Positions 17,056 through 26,511 of a DNA stretch of 64,000 bases are shown here, piece by piece (positions within the stretch are counted from its first letter, which is position 1; each line of letters opens with the position of its first letter). The notes beneath the pieces are model-generated. The model worked only from the letters and a program-made list of their open reading frames with translations, had not been told where the DNA came from and made no database searches. Source of the DNA: Flavobacterium sp. Sd200 (GTDB taxonomy: Bacteria > Bacteroidota > Bacteroidia > Flavobacteriales > Flavobacteriaceae); contig NZ_WUMN01000008.1 in NCBI RefSeq assembly GCF_009826935.1, forward strand, positions 1 through 64,000, read 5' to 3'. A program made the translations under genes and the position numbers.

Positions 17056-19278
17056 ATGATACAAAGCATAAGGCAGTTTACCGATAATGCAAATTTTGCC
17101 CGTGCCGTTATAGTTACGGTTGCGGCAGTACTGCCTGTATTTATACTCAACCTTTTTAACCTGTTCGATATTGGCCTTACCATTGCAATTGGGGCTTTTT
17201 TGATATATCCGGCCGATATTCCGAGCAACCTGCAACACCGCGCCAAAGGCTTGTTGGTAACAGTAGGCATTGTAACGGGCAGCACTCTTTTGGTTAATTT
17301 GCTCCACCCCTACCCATGGGTGTTCTATCCTGTTATAACACTTGTGGTGTTCTTTCTCTCAATGATCTCTGTCTACGGGCAGCGTGCCACTATGGTAGCA
17401 TTTAGCGGCCTGCTTGCCATTGCTTTGGGCACAGGACACATTAATCACGGCTGGGAAATTGCTGTATATACAGGGCTAATACTGGGTGGAGGGCTCTTAT
17501 ACACATTTTTATCACTTACCATTAATTACCTCAACCCGCACCGCTATACAGAACTGGAAGTTGCAGAATGCCTTAAGCTTACCGCCAAATACCTAAAACT
17601 GCGTGGCGACCTGTGGGATGCAGGCGCAAACCGTGCCTCTATTGTAGAAAAGCAATTGCATTTGCAGGTAGATATAAACGCCACTCACGAAAACCTACGT
17701 GAAATATTAATTCGCAACCGCTCTAACTCGGGCAGCAGTAACCGAAGTCGTAAAATGCTACTGGTGTTTATATCGCTCATGGAAATACTGGAACTTGCCC
17801 TTTCTACTTCTTTCGACCATAGCAAGCTGCATCAAAAATTCGGGGAGCATTCTAAGGTATTGGCTACTTATCAAAACCTTGCCTATAACCTTGCAGCTAC
17901 ACTAAAAAAAATTGGCAAAAGCATCAACAACCGCAAAAAGTATATACCTAAACACAACCTCATTGCCGACCTTGAGGCTCTTGAAAACGCGATTAACGAA
18001 TACGAGCAATTGTTAGGTAAAGAGGCTGCAGCCGAAGGTGTTTTTATGTTGATGAACATGATGCACTATGCCGAAAAGCAGATTGAAAAGATAAAGATTA
18101 TTGAGCGCGCATTTACAGTAAACATTACTTTTAAAGACATTACTAAAAGTAGGGATAACGATCTTGATAAATTTATATCATCTGACTACTATCCTTTAGC
18201 AACACTTAAAGAAAACCTCACGTTTTCTTCTACTATTTTCAGGCATTCGCTAAGGTTGGCTGTAACCATAGCTTTAGGATTTGTAATTGGTGCACTTTTC
18301 CCTTTGCAAAACGTGTACTGGATATTGCTTACCATAGTAGTGATTATGCGCCCGGGCTACGGCCTCACTAAACAACGTTCTTATCAGCGCATTGTGGGCA
18401 CCATTACGGGAGGCATTATTGCTTTTGCCATAATAAGTTTTGTGCACCACCCCGTTATTATTGGCACGCTCATTATTGTGTGCATGCTTTTGGGCTACAC
18501 CTTTACAGCTATAAATTATCGCATTGGCGCCACGTTTGTAACCATGTATGTTATATTTTTATACAGTATGCTTACCCCCAATATAGACGAAGTGCTGCAA
18601 TACCGCATTTTAGATACAGTGGTAGGATCTGTACTGGCATTTTTGGGTAATTACTTTTTCTGGCCGTCGTGGGAGTTTATGAACCTGCCGGTCTTTATTA
18701 AAAAGTCTATTGAAGCAAACCGTAACTACCTTGCCGAAATATCGCAATACTACAACAATAAAGGCAACGTGACCACCACTTACAGGCTCGCCAGGAAAAA
18801 TGCATTTGTTGAGCTGGGCAACCTTATGCAGTCCTATCAACGCATGACGCAGGAACCAAAATCTAAGCAAAAACAGTTACAGCAAATTTACAAGCTTGCG
18901 GTGCTAAACCACACATTACTTTCGTCGTTGGCATCGCTTGGCACCTACATTCAGTCGCATAAAACCTATAAGGCTTCCGAAGCCTTTAATGTGGTAGTAA
19001 ATACCGTTATTAAAAATCTGGACAATGCCATTGCATTGCTTACCCTAAATGTGCAGGTACAACAGGCACAACAGAACAATAACGAAGACCTTGCCATGCG
19101 TTTTACTGAGCTTAAAAATATACGTGCACGTGAATTACGCGAAATTCACGTCACTGACGAAGAAGAATTTAGGCTAAAAATGGAAGAAGCACATCTTGTA
19201 ATAGAACAACTGGTTTGGCTAAACAGCCTGTCTGAAAAAATAGTGAAAGCAACAAGAATGCTTGAGCTTGGTAAATAA
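17056..19278 (+). CDS. FUSC family (YccS/YhfK-like) membrane protein
   Basis: The ATG at 17056 was chosen because a Bacteroidetes -7 box TACCTTTG (17031-17038) sits just upstream, which rules out the TTG at 17014. The 740-residue protein has two membrane blocks (about 15-165 and 390-530), each followed by a long helical cytosolic region. This is the FUSC/aromatic-acid-exporter-like layout. The second block has VIMRPGYGLTKQRSYQRIVG, a strong family signature. Members are linked to efflux of small aromatic or toxic compounds; the substrate here is unknown. It is a single gene. Confidence 0.9.
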   Translation: MIQSIRQFTDNANFARAVIVTVAAVLPVFILNLFNLFDIGLTIAIGAFLIYPADIPSNLQHRAKGLLVTVGIVTGSTLLVNLLHPYPWVFYPVITLVVFFLSMISVYGQRATMVAFSGLLAIALGTGHINHGWEIAVYTGLILGGGLLYTFLSLTINYLNPHRYTELEVAECLKLTAKYLKLRGDLWDAGANRASIVEKQLHLQVDINATHENLREILIRNRSNSGSSNRSRKMLLVFISLMEILELALSTSFDHSKLHQKFGEHSKVLATYQNLAYNLAATLKKIGKSINNRKKYIPKHNLIADLEALENAINEYEQLLGKEAAAEGVFMLMNMMHYAEKQIEKIKIIERAFTVNITFKDITKSRDNDLDKFISSDYYPLATLKENLTFSSTIFRHSLRLAVTIALGFVIGALFPLQNVYWILLTIVVIMRPGYGLTKQRSYQRIVGTITGGIIAFAIISFVHHPVIIGTLIIVCMLLGYTFTAINYRIGATFVTMYVIFLYSMLTPNIDEVLQYRILDTVVGSVLAFLGNYFFWPSWEFMNLPVFIKKSIEANRNYLAEISQYYNNKGNVTTTYRLARKNAFVELGNLMQSYQRMTQEPKSKQKQLQQIYKLAVLNHTLLSSLASLGTYIQSHKTYKASEAFNVVVNTVIKNLDNAIALLTLNVQVQQAQQNNNEDLAMRFTELKNIRARELREIHVTDEEEFRLKMEEAHLVIEQLVWLNSLSEKIVKATRMLELGK

Positions 19279-19366
19279 GTGTTTGATTTTTAGTTCAAAG
19301 TTTCAGGTTTAAAGTTTTTTGAACGTTGTAAAGAGTATCTCATAAGTTAGATTATGCCTCTTACAT

Positions 19367-19783
19367 TTACACCAATTTCTTTTTGATCATTGCACTCCAT
19401 GCCCCGGTGCTCCAAAGAGGCCATATAACCAATAACGGGTGAAGGAAAAGGCGTGTTAGCCTCAATTCATCAGTATTAAGTCCAAATGCGTCTACCCGGT
19501 TTACATACTGTGCATAGTTGCCCGGAAAAATCGCTATAAAAAAAGCCGCTGCTATCCACCCAACAGCAACCCTGTATTTTGTTACAAACAAAAGCCCCAG
19601 GCCTATAAGTATTTCTACAATGCCCGATAGTACCACAACGAGGTCTTTTTCTAACGGAACCCAGTCGGGCACCTGTCCGGCAAAATCAGCACGCACAAAG
19701 GTTAGGTGGCCTGTGCCTGTAAAAAGCAGCAACAGCCCCAGCAATATCCTGAAAAGGTTTTGGGTTTTTGTAGTTGTTTCCAT
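19367..19783 (-). CDS. DoxX family membrane protein
   Basis: A 138-residue protein with four hydrophobic segments (about 10-30, 45-65, 72-95, 112-130), the DoxX fold. It begins with RILLGLLLLFTGTGHLTF. Family members are quinone-associated or of unknown redox role. It is a single gene, convergent with the FUSC gene. Confidence 0.85.
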   Translation of the reverse strand: METTTKTQNLFRILLGLLLLFTGTGHLTFVRADFAGQVPDWVPLEKDLVVVLSGIVEILIGLGLLFVTKYRVAVGWIAAAFFIAIFPGNYAQYVNRVDAFGLNTDELRLTRLFLHPLLVIWPLWSTGAWSAMIKKKLV

Positions 19784-20029
19784 AATGAAGTGATTTACAA
19801 TATAAATCTACAAAATAAAACAACACAAATCACTGTATTTAAAACAGTTAAAAAATATTTTGTAATGCAAAAAAGCTATATCACAGAGATACACAAAGGT
19901 TTCGCAAAGAAATGCAGAGAGACAAATCAAAAGATCTATAATATTTATAAAAAGTACACAAAGTGTTTTTGCGCAATAGGCGCAAATAAGAAGAATTTAT
20001 GCCAATTCGTGAAATTAGCGGCTAAAAAC
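19784..20029. other. Intergenic stretch with degenerate CACAAAG repeats
   Basis: No gene was seen. Between about 19880 and 19970 the words CACAGAG, ACACAAAGG, CGCAAAG and ACACAAAG recur, a style of short repeat common in Flavobacterium intergenic DNA. No hairpin terminator was recognised. Confidence 0.3.
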
Positions 20030-20785
20030 TTACCCCAGCCATTCTTTAAAGTCGTTTACACGTTCACGGCTCACAATAATTTCGTCGTCTTTATAAGTGG
20101 GAGGTATAACTTTTAGACGGGAGTTGGTGTACACAACAATATCTTTAATAGCATTTACAGATACTATAAACTTTCTGCTTACCCTGTAAAACTGTTTAGG
20201 ATCGAGCTCCGCTTCCAACTGCTCCAGGGTGTTTTCCAACAGGTAGTCACGTCCGTCTGTAGTATGTAGGTAGGTTCCTTTATTTTCACTGTAAAAGCAC
20301 TCAGCATCTTCAATATTAATCATTTTAAGGTGCTGCCCCATTTTTATAGTAAAGCGTTTTTTATAGGCTTTTTCGGCAGGGTTAACCAGCATCCGTTTTA
20401 TTTGTTCAAAATCTATAGGTAATGCTTGTGGTGCAGGGCGACGCTCTTTATATTTAGCTACGGCAGCGTCAAGGTCGTCCTCATCTATAGGTTTCAGCAA
20501 ATAATCTATACTGTTTAGCTTAAAGGCGCGCAGGGCATACTCATCATAGGCCGTTGTAAAAATAATGGCACTGTTAATATTTACCTTATCAAAAATCTCG
20601 AACGAAAGCCCGTCAGACAACTGTATATCTAAAAATATAAGATCGGGATGTGTGTTGCTGCCAAACCAGTCTATCGCCTCTTTAACCGAGTGCAGCATGG
20701 TTTGGGCCTCTATATCCAGTTTTTGCAGTTTACGCTGCAGCAGTCGTGCAGCAGGTTTTTCGTCTTCAATTATAATAACAGTCAT
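20030..20785 (-). CDS. LytTR response regulator
   Basis: A 251-residue response regulator: receiver domain at 1-120 with phospho-acceptor Asp53 (DLIFLDIQLSDG) and Lys in YLLKPIDEDDLD, then a LytTR DNA-binding domain (about 145-250; VSRKFIVSVNAI and IIVSRERVNDFKEWLG at the end). LytTR regulators usually work with a LytS/YehU-type kinase; none is adjacent, so it is an orphan here. A well-formed promoter (TTG, 22 nt, TATTTTTG) lies upstream at 20805-20837 on the minus strand. Confidence 0.95.
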   Translation of the reverse strand: MTVIIIEDEKPAARLLQRKLQKLDIEAQTMLHSVKEAIDWFGSNTHPDLIFLDIQLSDGLSFEIFDKVNINSAIIFTTAYDEYALRAFKLNSIDYLLKPIDEDDLDAAVAKYKERRPAPQALPIDFEQIKRMLVNPAEKAYKKRFTIKMGQHLKMINIEDAECFYSENKGTYLHTTDGRDYLLENTLEQLEAELDPKQFYRVSRKFIVSVNAIKDIVVYTNSRLKVIPPTYKDDEIIVSRERVNDFKEWLG

Positions 20786-20804
20786 AACAGTTGGTTTTGC
20801 TTTT

Positions 20805-20837
20805 CAAAAATAACAATTCTGTACAACTATCCTGCAA
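20805..20837 (-). promoter_or_regulatory. Bacteroidetes-type promoter of the LytTR gene
   Basis: On the minus strand, TTG (20837-20835), 22 nt, then TATTTTTG (20812-20805). This matches the Flavobacterium consensus of TTG at -33 and TAnnTTTG at -7 with 17-23 nt between. Confidence 0.55.
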
Positions 20838-20990
20838 CACAAGGATCAAAACCGCAAAAGCATCTGACTTTAAACCACATAAAGCGTGATTTTGAGGCAT
20901 ATATACCCCCTCTTAATCAAATTTATTAAACTTCCAAAAGGCAAAATCAGAATTAATGGTTTACCTTTGATACTTTAAAATTTACATACC

Positions 20991-21536
20991 ATGGTTTATA
21001 AATTTAGGGTAATACTTGATGCCGAAGAAGATGTTTTCAGGGATATAGCAATCCTGGAAGATGATACGCTGGAAGACCTGCATAATGCCATTGTTAATGC
21101 CTTTGGGTTTGACGGGCTTGAGGCTGCCTCGTTTTATACCTGCGACGATAATTGGGAACAGGAAGATGAAATTGCACTTTTTGACACAGGAGATGTGCCG
21201 GGCGAACAAAAAACTATGGCCGATTATCCGTTGGAGAGTATCCTGAACGAGGAAAGCAACAAAATAATTTATGTGTACGACTTTTTAAATATGTGGACTT
21301 TCTTTGTAGAGTTGGCCGCTATTGAAGAGCCGGAAGGTGGCACTACTTATCCTGACCTGCTTTTTGCCCATGGGGAAATGCCTGCCAGTGCGCCGGAAAT
21401 GGCATTTGGTACCGATGCCGACAGCGACGACCTGTATGGCGAGTTTGACGATGATTATGACGAAGAAGACTTTGACATGTTTGACGACGACCAAAACTTT
21501 AACGACTTAGGAATGGATGACCATAACTGGAATTAG
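20991..21536 (+). CDS. pRiA4b ORF-3-like protein with acidic tail
   Basis: A 181-residue protein. Residues 1-115 match the plasmid pRiA4b ORF-3-like / IS1096 TnpR-like domain (starts YKFRVILDAEEDVFRDIAI; LEDLHNAIVNAFGFDG). The C-terminal ~45 residues are almost all Asp/Glu (GEFDDDYDEEDFDMFDDD), a highly acidic tail. The fold is known from mobile-element passengers and plasmids but is common as an orphan in Bacteroidetes. The -7 box TACCTTTG is at 20962-20969. No transposase is near. Function is unknown; the acidic tail could mimic DNA or bind basic proteins. Confidence 0.8.
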   Translation: MVYKFRVILDAEEDVFRDIAILEDDTLEDLHNAIVNAFGFDGLEAASFYTCDDNWEQEDEIALFDTGDVPGEQKTMADYPLESILNEESNKIIYVYDFLNMWTFFVELAAIEEPEGGTTYPDLLFAHGEMPASAPEMAFGTDADSDDLYGEFDDDYDEEDFDMFDDDQNFNDLGMDDHNWN

Positions 21537-21705
21537 TTTTTAAAGTCATAAAGTCGAAAGTTGTAACGTTAAAAACATACAACTCAAAAAATATACATAC
21601 AGCAGCTGGTAGCAAATGTTACTATGCTGCTTTTTAATCTTAATCAAATTACTTAATAGCCTAAGAAACTCAGTATCTAAGCAACTAAGAACCTTTCACA
21701 AAGAA

Positions 21706-22764
21706 ATGATCAACTTATTTAATACCCAGATAGAAACCCTTTCTATACACCGTGTGGGCAACAAAAGCCGTAGTGAAGCCATATTTTTATCAGAGCAGCC
21801 TTACAAACCGTCTGACGAAATAGTGCCGCTTTTAAAAGAATACTTTTTTAAGCCTTTTAGGGATAAAGAAGAGAATTATTTTCAGTTTGCACACGATGTA
21901 CATTTGGATTATCATGACATGTACAACTATGCTACAGAAATGTTTGCAAACCCTAACATGGCACATGAAATATCTAAAAAAATAACCAAGCACCTTTTTG
22001 AGCAGTCTAACCACCCGCACATTAAAAATGGCGAAGTTTATGTGGCTTACTTAACCAACCTCAATATAGACAACAACCCGGTAGACGCTATTGGTATTTT
22101 TAAAAGCGAGATAAAAACCGATTTTCTTCAGTTTAACGAAGATGGTTCTAACCTCGAAATGATATTGCAACAGGGCATAAACCTGAACAAACTTGATAAA
22201 GGCTGTCTTATCTTTAATTACAAAAAAGAAGATGGCTATAAAATACTTACGGTAGACCACAACCGCTATGATGCCCGCTACTGGCTGGAGCATTTCCTTT
22301 CGGTAGATGCATTTCAGGATGAAAACTTTATGACTAAAAAGTACATGAAGTTCGTTCAGGATTTTGCCAAAGATGTAGTGCTACCGGCAGAAGACAAAAA
22401 AGAGGAGGTTATGTTTATGAACAGAGCTGTAAACCATTTTGCTAAGAACGACATGTTTGAAGAAACAGCGTTTTTAAATGAAGTTATAGACAACCCGGAC
22501 CTTATACCTGAATTCAAGAACTATAAGGTAGAAAAAGCCCCTAAATACAGTATAGAAGACGTTACGAGTTTTCCTATTGCCAATGCTGCCGTTACCGATG
22601 CCCGTAAAAAAATAAAGAACGTTATTAACCTGGATACCAACATACAGATTAAAATGGACTTTATTAATGCTGAAAGTGCCGAAAAATTTGTAGAAAAAGG
22701 CTGGGACGAAGAAAAACAGATGTACTACTACCTTGTGTATTTTAATAAAGAACAAAAGAGTTAG
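21706..22764 (+). CDS. Nucleoid-associated protein, NdpA/YejK family
   Basis: The ATG at 21706 was chosen, not the one at 21616, because the family starts near INLFNTQIETLSIHRVGNKS and the first 30 residues of the longer reading look like non-coding sequence. The 352-residue protein matches the NdpA/YejK nucleoid-associated family; YVAYLTNLNIDNNPVDAIGI and the conserved KGCLIFNY region are visible. It would bind DNA in the nucleoid. It follows the acidic pRiA4b-like gene by 170 bases on the same strand, probably as a separate transcript. A 14-bp-stem terminator follows. Confidence 0.85.
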   Translation: MINLFNTQIETLSIHRVGNKSRSEAIFLSEQPYKPSDEIVPLLKEYFFKPFRDKEENYFQFAHDVHLDYHDMYNYATEMFANPNMAHEISKKITKHLFEQSNHPHIKNGEVYVAYLTNLNIDNNPVDAIGIFKSEIKTDFLQFNEDGSNLEMILQQGINLNKLDKGCLIFNYKKEDGYKILTVDHNRYDARYWLEHFLSVDAFQDENFMTKKYMKFVQDFAKDVVLPAEDKKEEVMFMNRAVNHFAKNDMFEETAFLNEVIDNPDLIPEFKNYKVEKAPKYSIEDVTSFPIANAAVTDARKKIKNVINLDTNIQIKMDFINAESAEKFVEKGWDEEKQMYYYLVYFNKEQKS

Positions 22765-22775
22765 AATATCAGCTA

Positions 22776-22810
22776 AACTATCCTGTAAATATTTTTTTTA
22801 CAGGATAGTT
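22776..22810 (+). terminator. Terminator after the NdpA-like gene
   Basis: A perfect 14-bp inverted repeat (22776-22789 and 22797-22810, arm AACTATCCTGTAAA) is followed by ATTTTAT. The T-run is weak, but position and stem are good. Confidence 0.75.
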
Positions 22811-22852
22811 ATTTTATACTAACTTTTGAGACTTAAAAAGAACAAGACTCTC

Positions 22853-23257
22853 ATGAAAAGAAACAGTATCTTTTTAATACTCTTAATAGTGTTTTATTTT
22901 GCTGTATTTAATAATACTTCTTCTGACTTTACTGCTTCATTATTACCCGGATGGCATACAACCATCATACCTCCACAAACAGTTGCTTTTGCATTTTTGG
23001 GCTGGTTAATCATAGTCATTACTGCATATTACTTCTTGCTTAAGAATTATGTCAAAAAATCTACAGTTATAATTTTCAGTACCTTTTCAATTCCTTTTTT
23101 AATTATATATATACTAAATTCAACAGGTGTTTTAAGAGGAAATGATCAAATGATTTTATTAAATATTTTTTTTGCTTCTCTGCTCCTCTTCATTGTTGCC
23201 CAACTTATTTTCTCCTTTTATTTTTTTAAAGGTATCATTAAAGCTTTTAAAAACTAA
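22853..23257 (+). CDS. Small hypothetical membrane protein
   Basis: The ATG at 22853 was taken as start; the only longer reading begins with TTG at 22826. The 134-residue protein has four hydrophobic segments (about 7-25, 44-66, 74-94 and 105-128), and little else can be seen. No family recognised. It lies alone between a terminator and the outer-membrane protein gene and is notably AT-rich. Confidence 0.6.
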   Translation: MKRNSIFLILLIVFYFAVFNNTSSDFTASLLPGWHTTIIPPQTVAFAFLGWLIIVITAYYFLLKNYVKKSTVIIFSTFSIPFLIIYILNSTGVLRGNDQMILLNIFFASLLLFIVAQLIFSFYFFKGIIKAFKN

Positions 23258-23389
23258 TTTATAGATTCCCTGTTTGTTGTTAAATGTATCGTAAATTATG
23301 CAAGCATACATAATTTTAAGTTTTTGTTATATTTATAATAGCTAATTTTCGCGTTTGTAATATCTAAAAAAGTTAGGGGACACAACTAC

Positions 23390-25246
23390 ATGGCACTACA
23401 CTACAGGCTGCTTTTTATACTGGCGTTATTTTTTGCCATTGCGCCATTGCAGGCACAGGTTGCCCCACCTGCCCGCGATACGGTAAAAGAAAAGCGCGAC
23501 CAAATGTACCAGCAGCTTGAAAACTACAGCAAACGCAAAAAGTTTACACGTTTTTTGCACAAGCTCATTTTTAGGTCGGTGCAACCCAAAGAGTTAGGTA
23601 ACAGCCGTAAGAAAATTAAAAACCAAACGCCCGAGCTGCAAACCACATACGAAACTACTCAAGGTAAAATAGTAAGGAATATAGTTATAGAAACACTGGA
23701 TCCCTTTGGGCTTTCGGTAACAGATACAGCACGTAAACCCCGCAACGGCATAGAACGTTTTGGTAACCGTGTACACCTAAAAACAAAGCAAATAACCATT
23801 CGCAATTTGTTACTCTTTAAAAAGAACCGACCGCTCGATTCTCTTTTAATACAGGACAGCGAACGTTTATTGAGGAGACAGCGCTATATAAGGCGCGTTG
23901 CCATAACACCTCGCCCAGCCGGCAACAGTAAAGATTCTGTTGATGTTTACATCAGGGTGTTAGACTCATGGAGCCTTATACCCAATGGGTCGGCATCAAG
24001 CTCAGGGACATCTGTAAACATAACCGAACGCAACTTTTTTGGTCTTGGACACGAATTTGAGAATGATTTCGACAAACGTTTCAATACCGGCAGAACCTCT
24101 TATCTGGCCCGATATACTGTGCCTAATATAATGAACACTTATATTAACGCCACAGTAAACTACCAAATATGGGAAAGCTACAACAACCTTAAAAGTTTTG
24201 GGCTGGAACGCGATTTCTTTTCGGCCTATACCAAATGGGCAGGTGGTGCCTATGTAGAATCGCGCTACCAAAGAGATTCGCTCCCTAACTTGGAGAATGA
24301 AAATGTGCTACAGGATTTTAAAAGCAACTCTCAGGATTTTTGGGGTGGTTATGCCTTTAAAATATATGAAGGCGAAAGCGAGGAGAACCGAACCACGAGG
24401 TTGGTAACCACAGGCAGGTATTATGCAAGGCAATATTTAGAATCGCCATCGGAAGAATTTGACCCACGCGATTATTATGCCAGCGAAACCTTATACATGG
24501 GTAGTGTGGGTTTAACATCGAGAAAGTTCGTTCAGGATAAATTTTTATTTAACTACGATATTGTAGAAGATATACCCATTGGTAAGGTATATTCGGGCAC
24601 TATAGGTACACAAAATAAAAATGCAGAGAACCGCGTATATCTTGGGGCGCGGTATGCTTTTGGTAACTATTACAAGTGGGGCTATTTTAGTACCGATTTT
24701 CAATTGGGCTCGTTTTTTTATGGCGAGCGCACAGACGAAACCTCACTGCGCATAGAGGCACTATATTTTAGTAACATACGCAACTGGGGTTCGTGGCGTT
24801 TCAGGCATTTTGTAAAACCCATTATTGTTATGGGAGACCACCGCATACCTATAATAACCGACCAGCTTAATCTTAACGCCGAATTTGGTTTTGACAAAAG
24901 GCTGGTTCAGGGAACAAAAAAAGTGCTGCTAACCCTACAAACACAATCTTATTCGCCATGGAACGTACTGGGCTTCCGTCTTAACCCGTTCGCAAATTTT
25001 ACTATGGGGATTGTAGGCACCGAAGACAGAAAACTTTTTAAAAGCCCGGTCTATACACGCATAGGTCTCGGATTGCTTATATATAATGACTACCTTATAT
25101 TCAATAGCTTTCAGCTATCGGTGGCATTTTATCCAACCATACCGGGCAACGGCAACAATATTTTCCGCACCAACACTATGGAGAATACTGATATTACCCT
25201 GCCCGACTTCCAGATCGCAAAACCGGGGGTGGTACCTTATTATTAG
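23390..25246 (+). CDS. Omp85/BamA-like outer-membrane beta-barrel protein
   Basis: A 618-residue secreted protein with a signal peptide (about 1-22, ending LQAQ). POTRA-like segments follow (about 85-190: GKIVRNIVIETLDPFG and RRQRYIRRVAITPRP). A region of about 400 residues then shows alternating hydrophobic and aromatic residues typical of a beta-barrel. This is a member of the BamA/TamA-related (Omp85) group, short for the family with one to two POTRA repeats. It may insert or export surface proteins; the substrate is unknown. It is a single gene. A long AT-rich gap follows. Confidence 0.7.
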   Translation: MALHYRLLFILALFFAIAPLQAQVAPPARDTVKEKRDQMYQQLENYSKRKKFTRFLHKLIFRSVQPKELGNSRKKIKNQTPELQTTYETTQGKIVRNIVIETLDPFGLSVTDTARKPRNGIERFGNRVHLKTKQITIRNLLLFKKNRPLDSLLIQDSERLLRRQRYIRRVAITPRPAGNSKDSVDVYIRVLDSWSLIPNGSASSSGTSVNITERNFFGLGHEFENDFDKRFNTGRTSYLARYTVPNIMNTYINATVNYQIWESYNNLKSFGLERDFFSAYTKWAGGAYVESRYQRDSLPNLENENVLQDFKSNSQDFWGGYAFKIYEGESEENRTTRLVTTGRYYARQYLESPSEEFDPRDYYASETLYMGSVGLTSRKFVQDKFLFNYDIVEDIPIGKVYSGTIGTQNKNAENRVYLGARYAFGNYYKWGYFSTDFQLGSFFYGERTDETSLRIEALYFSNIRNWGSWRFRHFVKPIIVMGDHRIPIITDQLNLNAEFGFDKRLVQGTKKVLLTLQTQSYSPWNVLGFRLNPFANFTMGIVGTEDRKLFKSPVYTRIGLGLLIYNDYLIFNSFQLSVAFYPTIPGNGNNIFRTNTMENTDITLPDFQIAKPGVVPYY

Positions 25247-25599
25247 GCTTCGGGTGTTAGATATTGGGTTTGGGATGCTGGAAATCTCATAACTAAAATG
25301 CTATTTAACTATTGACGTTCGCTAAAAATATAACAAAGACATCAAAGAGTATTTTTTTCTGATTAAGGTTTTTTTGAGAATTTATTAAATTGTTTCAGAA
25401 AATACCCATGCCTATTTAGTTCAAGCCACACAAGCAGTGAAAATTTTGACAGAAAAACTGTTTTTTAAAAAAGCTTTTTTTGGTACAGCCATCGGGCTTC
25501 GGACTTTCAACTTACAACTTTAAAAACTTTCAACTTTAAAAGTAACAAATCCACTATATGATCGTCTTATAAATATCAAACCAATTAAACGATCATCTT
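25247..25599. other. 353-base AT-rich gap with degenerate repeats
   Basis: No gene. Positions 25259-25290 hold a degenerate copy of a short intergenic repeat (TATTGGGTTTGGGATGCTGG...) resembling 12843-12874. Near 25510-25545 the word TTTCAACTT(...)TTTAAAA is tandemly repeated twice. No clean terminator was seen after the outer-membrane gene. Confidence 0.4.
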
Positions 25600-26505
25600 T
25601 TGGAAACAATCCTTACCATAAACGGCCTCGACAAAAGGTATGGCAAAATACATGCGGTTAATAACGTTTCGTTCGAAATTAAAAAAGGCAATGTATATGG
25701 CATTTTAGGTCCAAACGGCAGTGGCAAGAGTACCACTCTGGGTATAGTGCTAAATGTAGTAAACAAAACAGGCGGCACATACAGCTGGTTTGGTGGCAGT
25801 GTAGAAACCCATGAAGCTTTAAAAAAAGTAGGCGCCATTATAGAACGTCCCAATTTTTACCCTTACATGAGTGCCTATGACAATCTTAAGCTGGTATGCA
25901 AAATTAAGGGTGCACCATACAGCAAGATCAATGAAAAACTGGAACTGGTAGGGCTTTTAGAGCGTAAAGACAGTAAATTCCGTACGTTTTCATTAGGTAT
26001 GAAACAAAGACTGGCCATTGCATCTGCTCTTTTAAACGACCCCGAAATACTAATACTCGACGAGCCTACCAACGGCCTCGACCCTCAGGGCATCCGCCAA
26101 ATAAGGGATATTATAAAATACATAGCCTCTTTGGGCACTACAATATTGCTGGCCTCTCACCTGCTCGATGAGGTAGAAAAAGTGTGCAGCCACGTTGTAG
26201 TGTTGCGCAAAGGCGTAATACTTTATACAGGCACTGTTCATGGTATGATAAACAGTGATGGCTTTATTGAACTGGAATCTAACGATAATGCAAAGCTTAG
26301 ATCTTTATTGCAGGGGCATGCCGCTATAGACAAAATAGAAGAACAGGATGGCAGGCTAACCGTATATCTTAGTCAGCCGCTCGAAGCACACGAACTCAAC
26401 CACTATCTGGCTACAAATGGTTTATTTTTAAGCCACTTGGTAAAACGAAAAAACAGCCTCGAAGAACAATTTTTACAGCTAACCTCTAACCAGCCCGAAA
26501 ACTAA
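25600..26505 (+). CDS. ABC transporter ATP-binding protein
   Basis: A 301-residue ABC ATPase of the CcmA/BcrA-type exporter family. Walker A is GPNGSGKST (residues 37-45), the signature is FSLGMKQRLAIA, Walker B with the D-loop is ILILDEPTNGLDPQG, and the switch His is in LLASHLLDE. The start codon is TTG with no in-frame ATG before the Walker A region that would keep the domain complete. The ABC-2 permease starts 6 bases after its stop, so the pair forms one exporter. Substrate unknown; BcrA-like members often give resistance to antibiotics or peptides. Confidence 0.95.
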   Translation: METILTINGLDKRYGKIHAVNNVSFEIKKGNVYGILGPNGSGKSTTLGIVLNVVNKTGGTYSWFGGSVETHEALKKVGAIIERPNFYPYMSAYDNLKLVCKIKGAPYSKINEKLELVGLLERKDSKFRTFSLGMKQRLAIASALLNDPEILILDEPTNGLDPQGIRQIRDIIKYIASLGTTILLASHLLDEVEKVCSHVVVLRKGVILYTGTVHGMINSDGFIELESNDNAKLRSLLQGHAAIDKIEEQDGRLTVYLSQPLEAHELNHYLATNGLFLSHLVKRKNSLEEQFLQLTSNQPEN

Positions 26506-26511
26506 CCCGCC

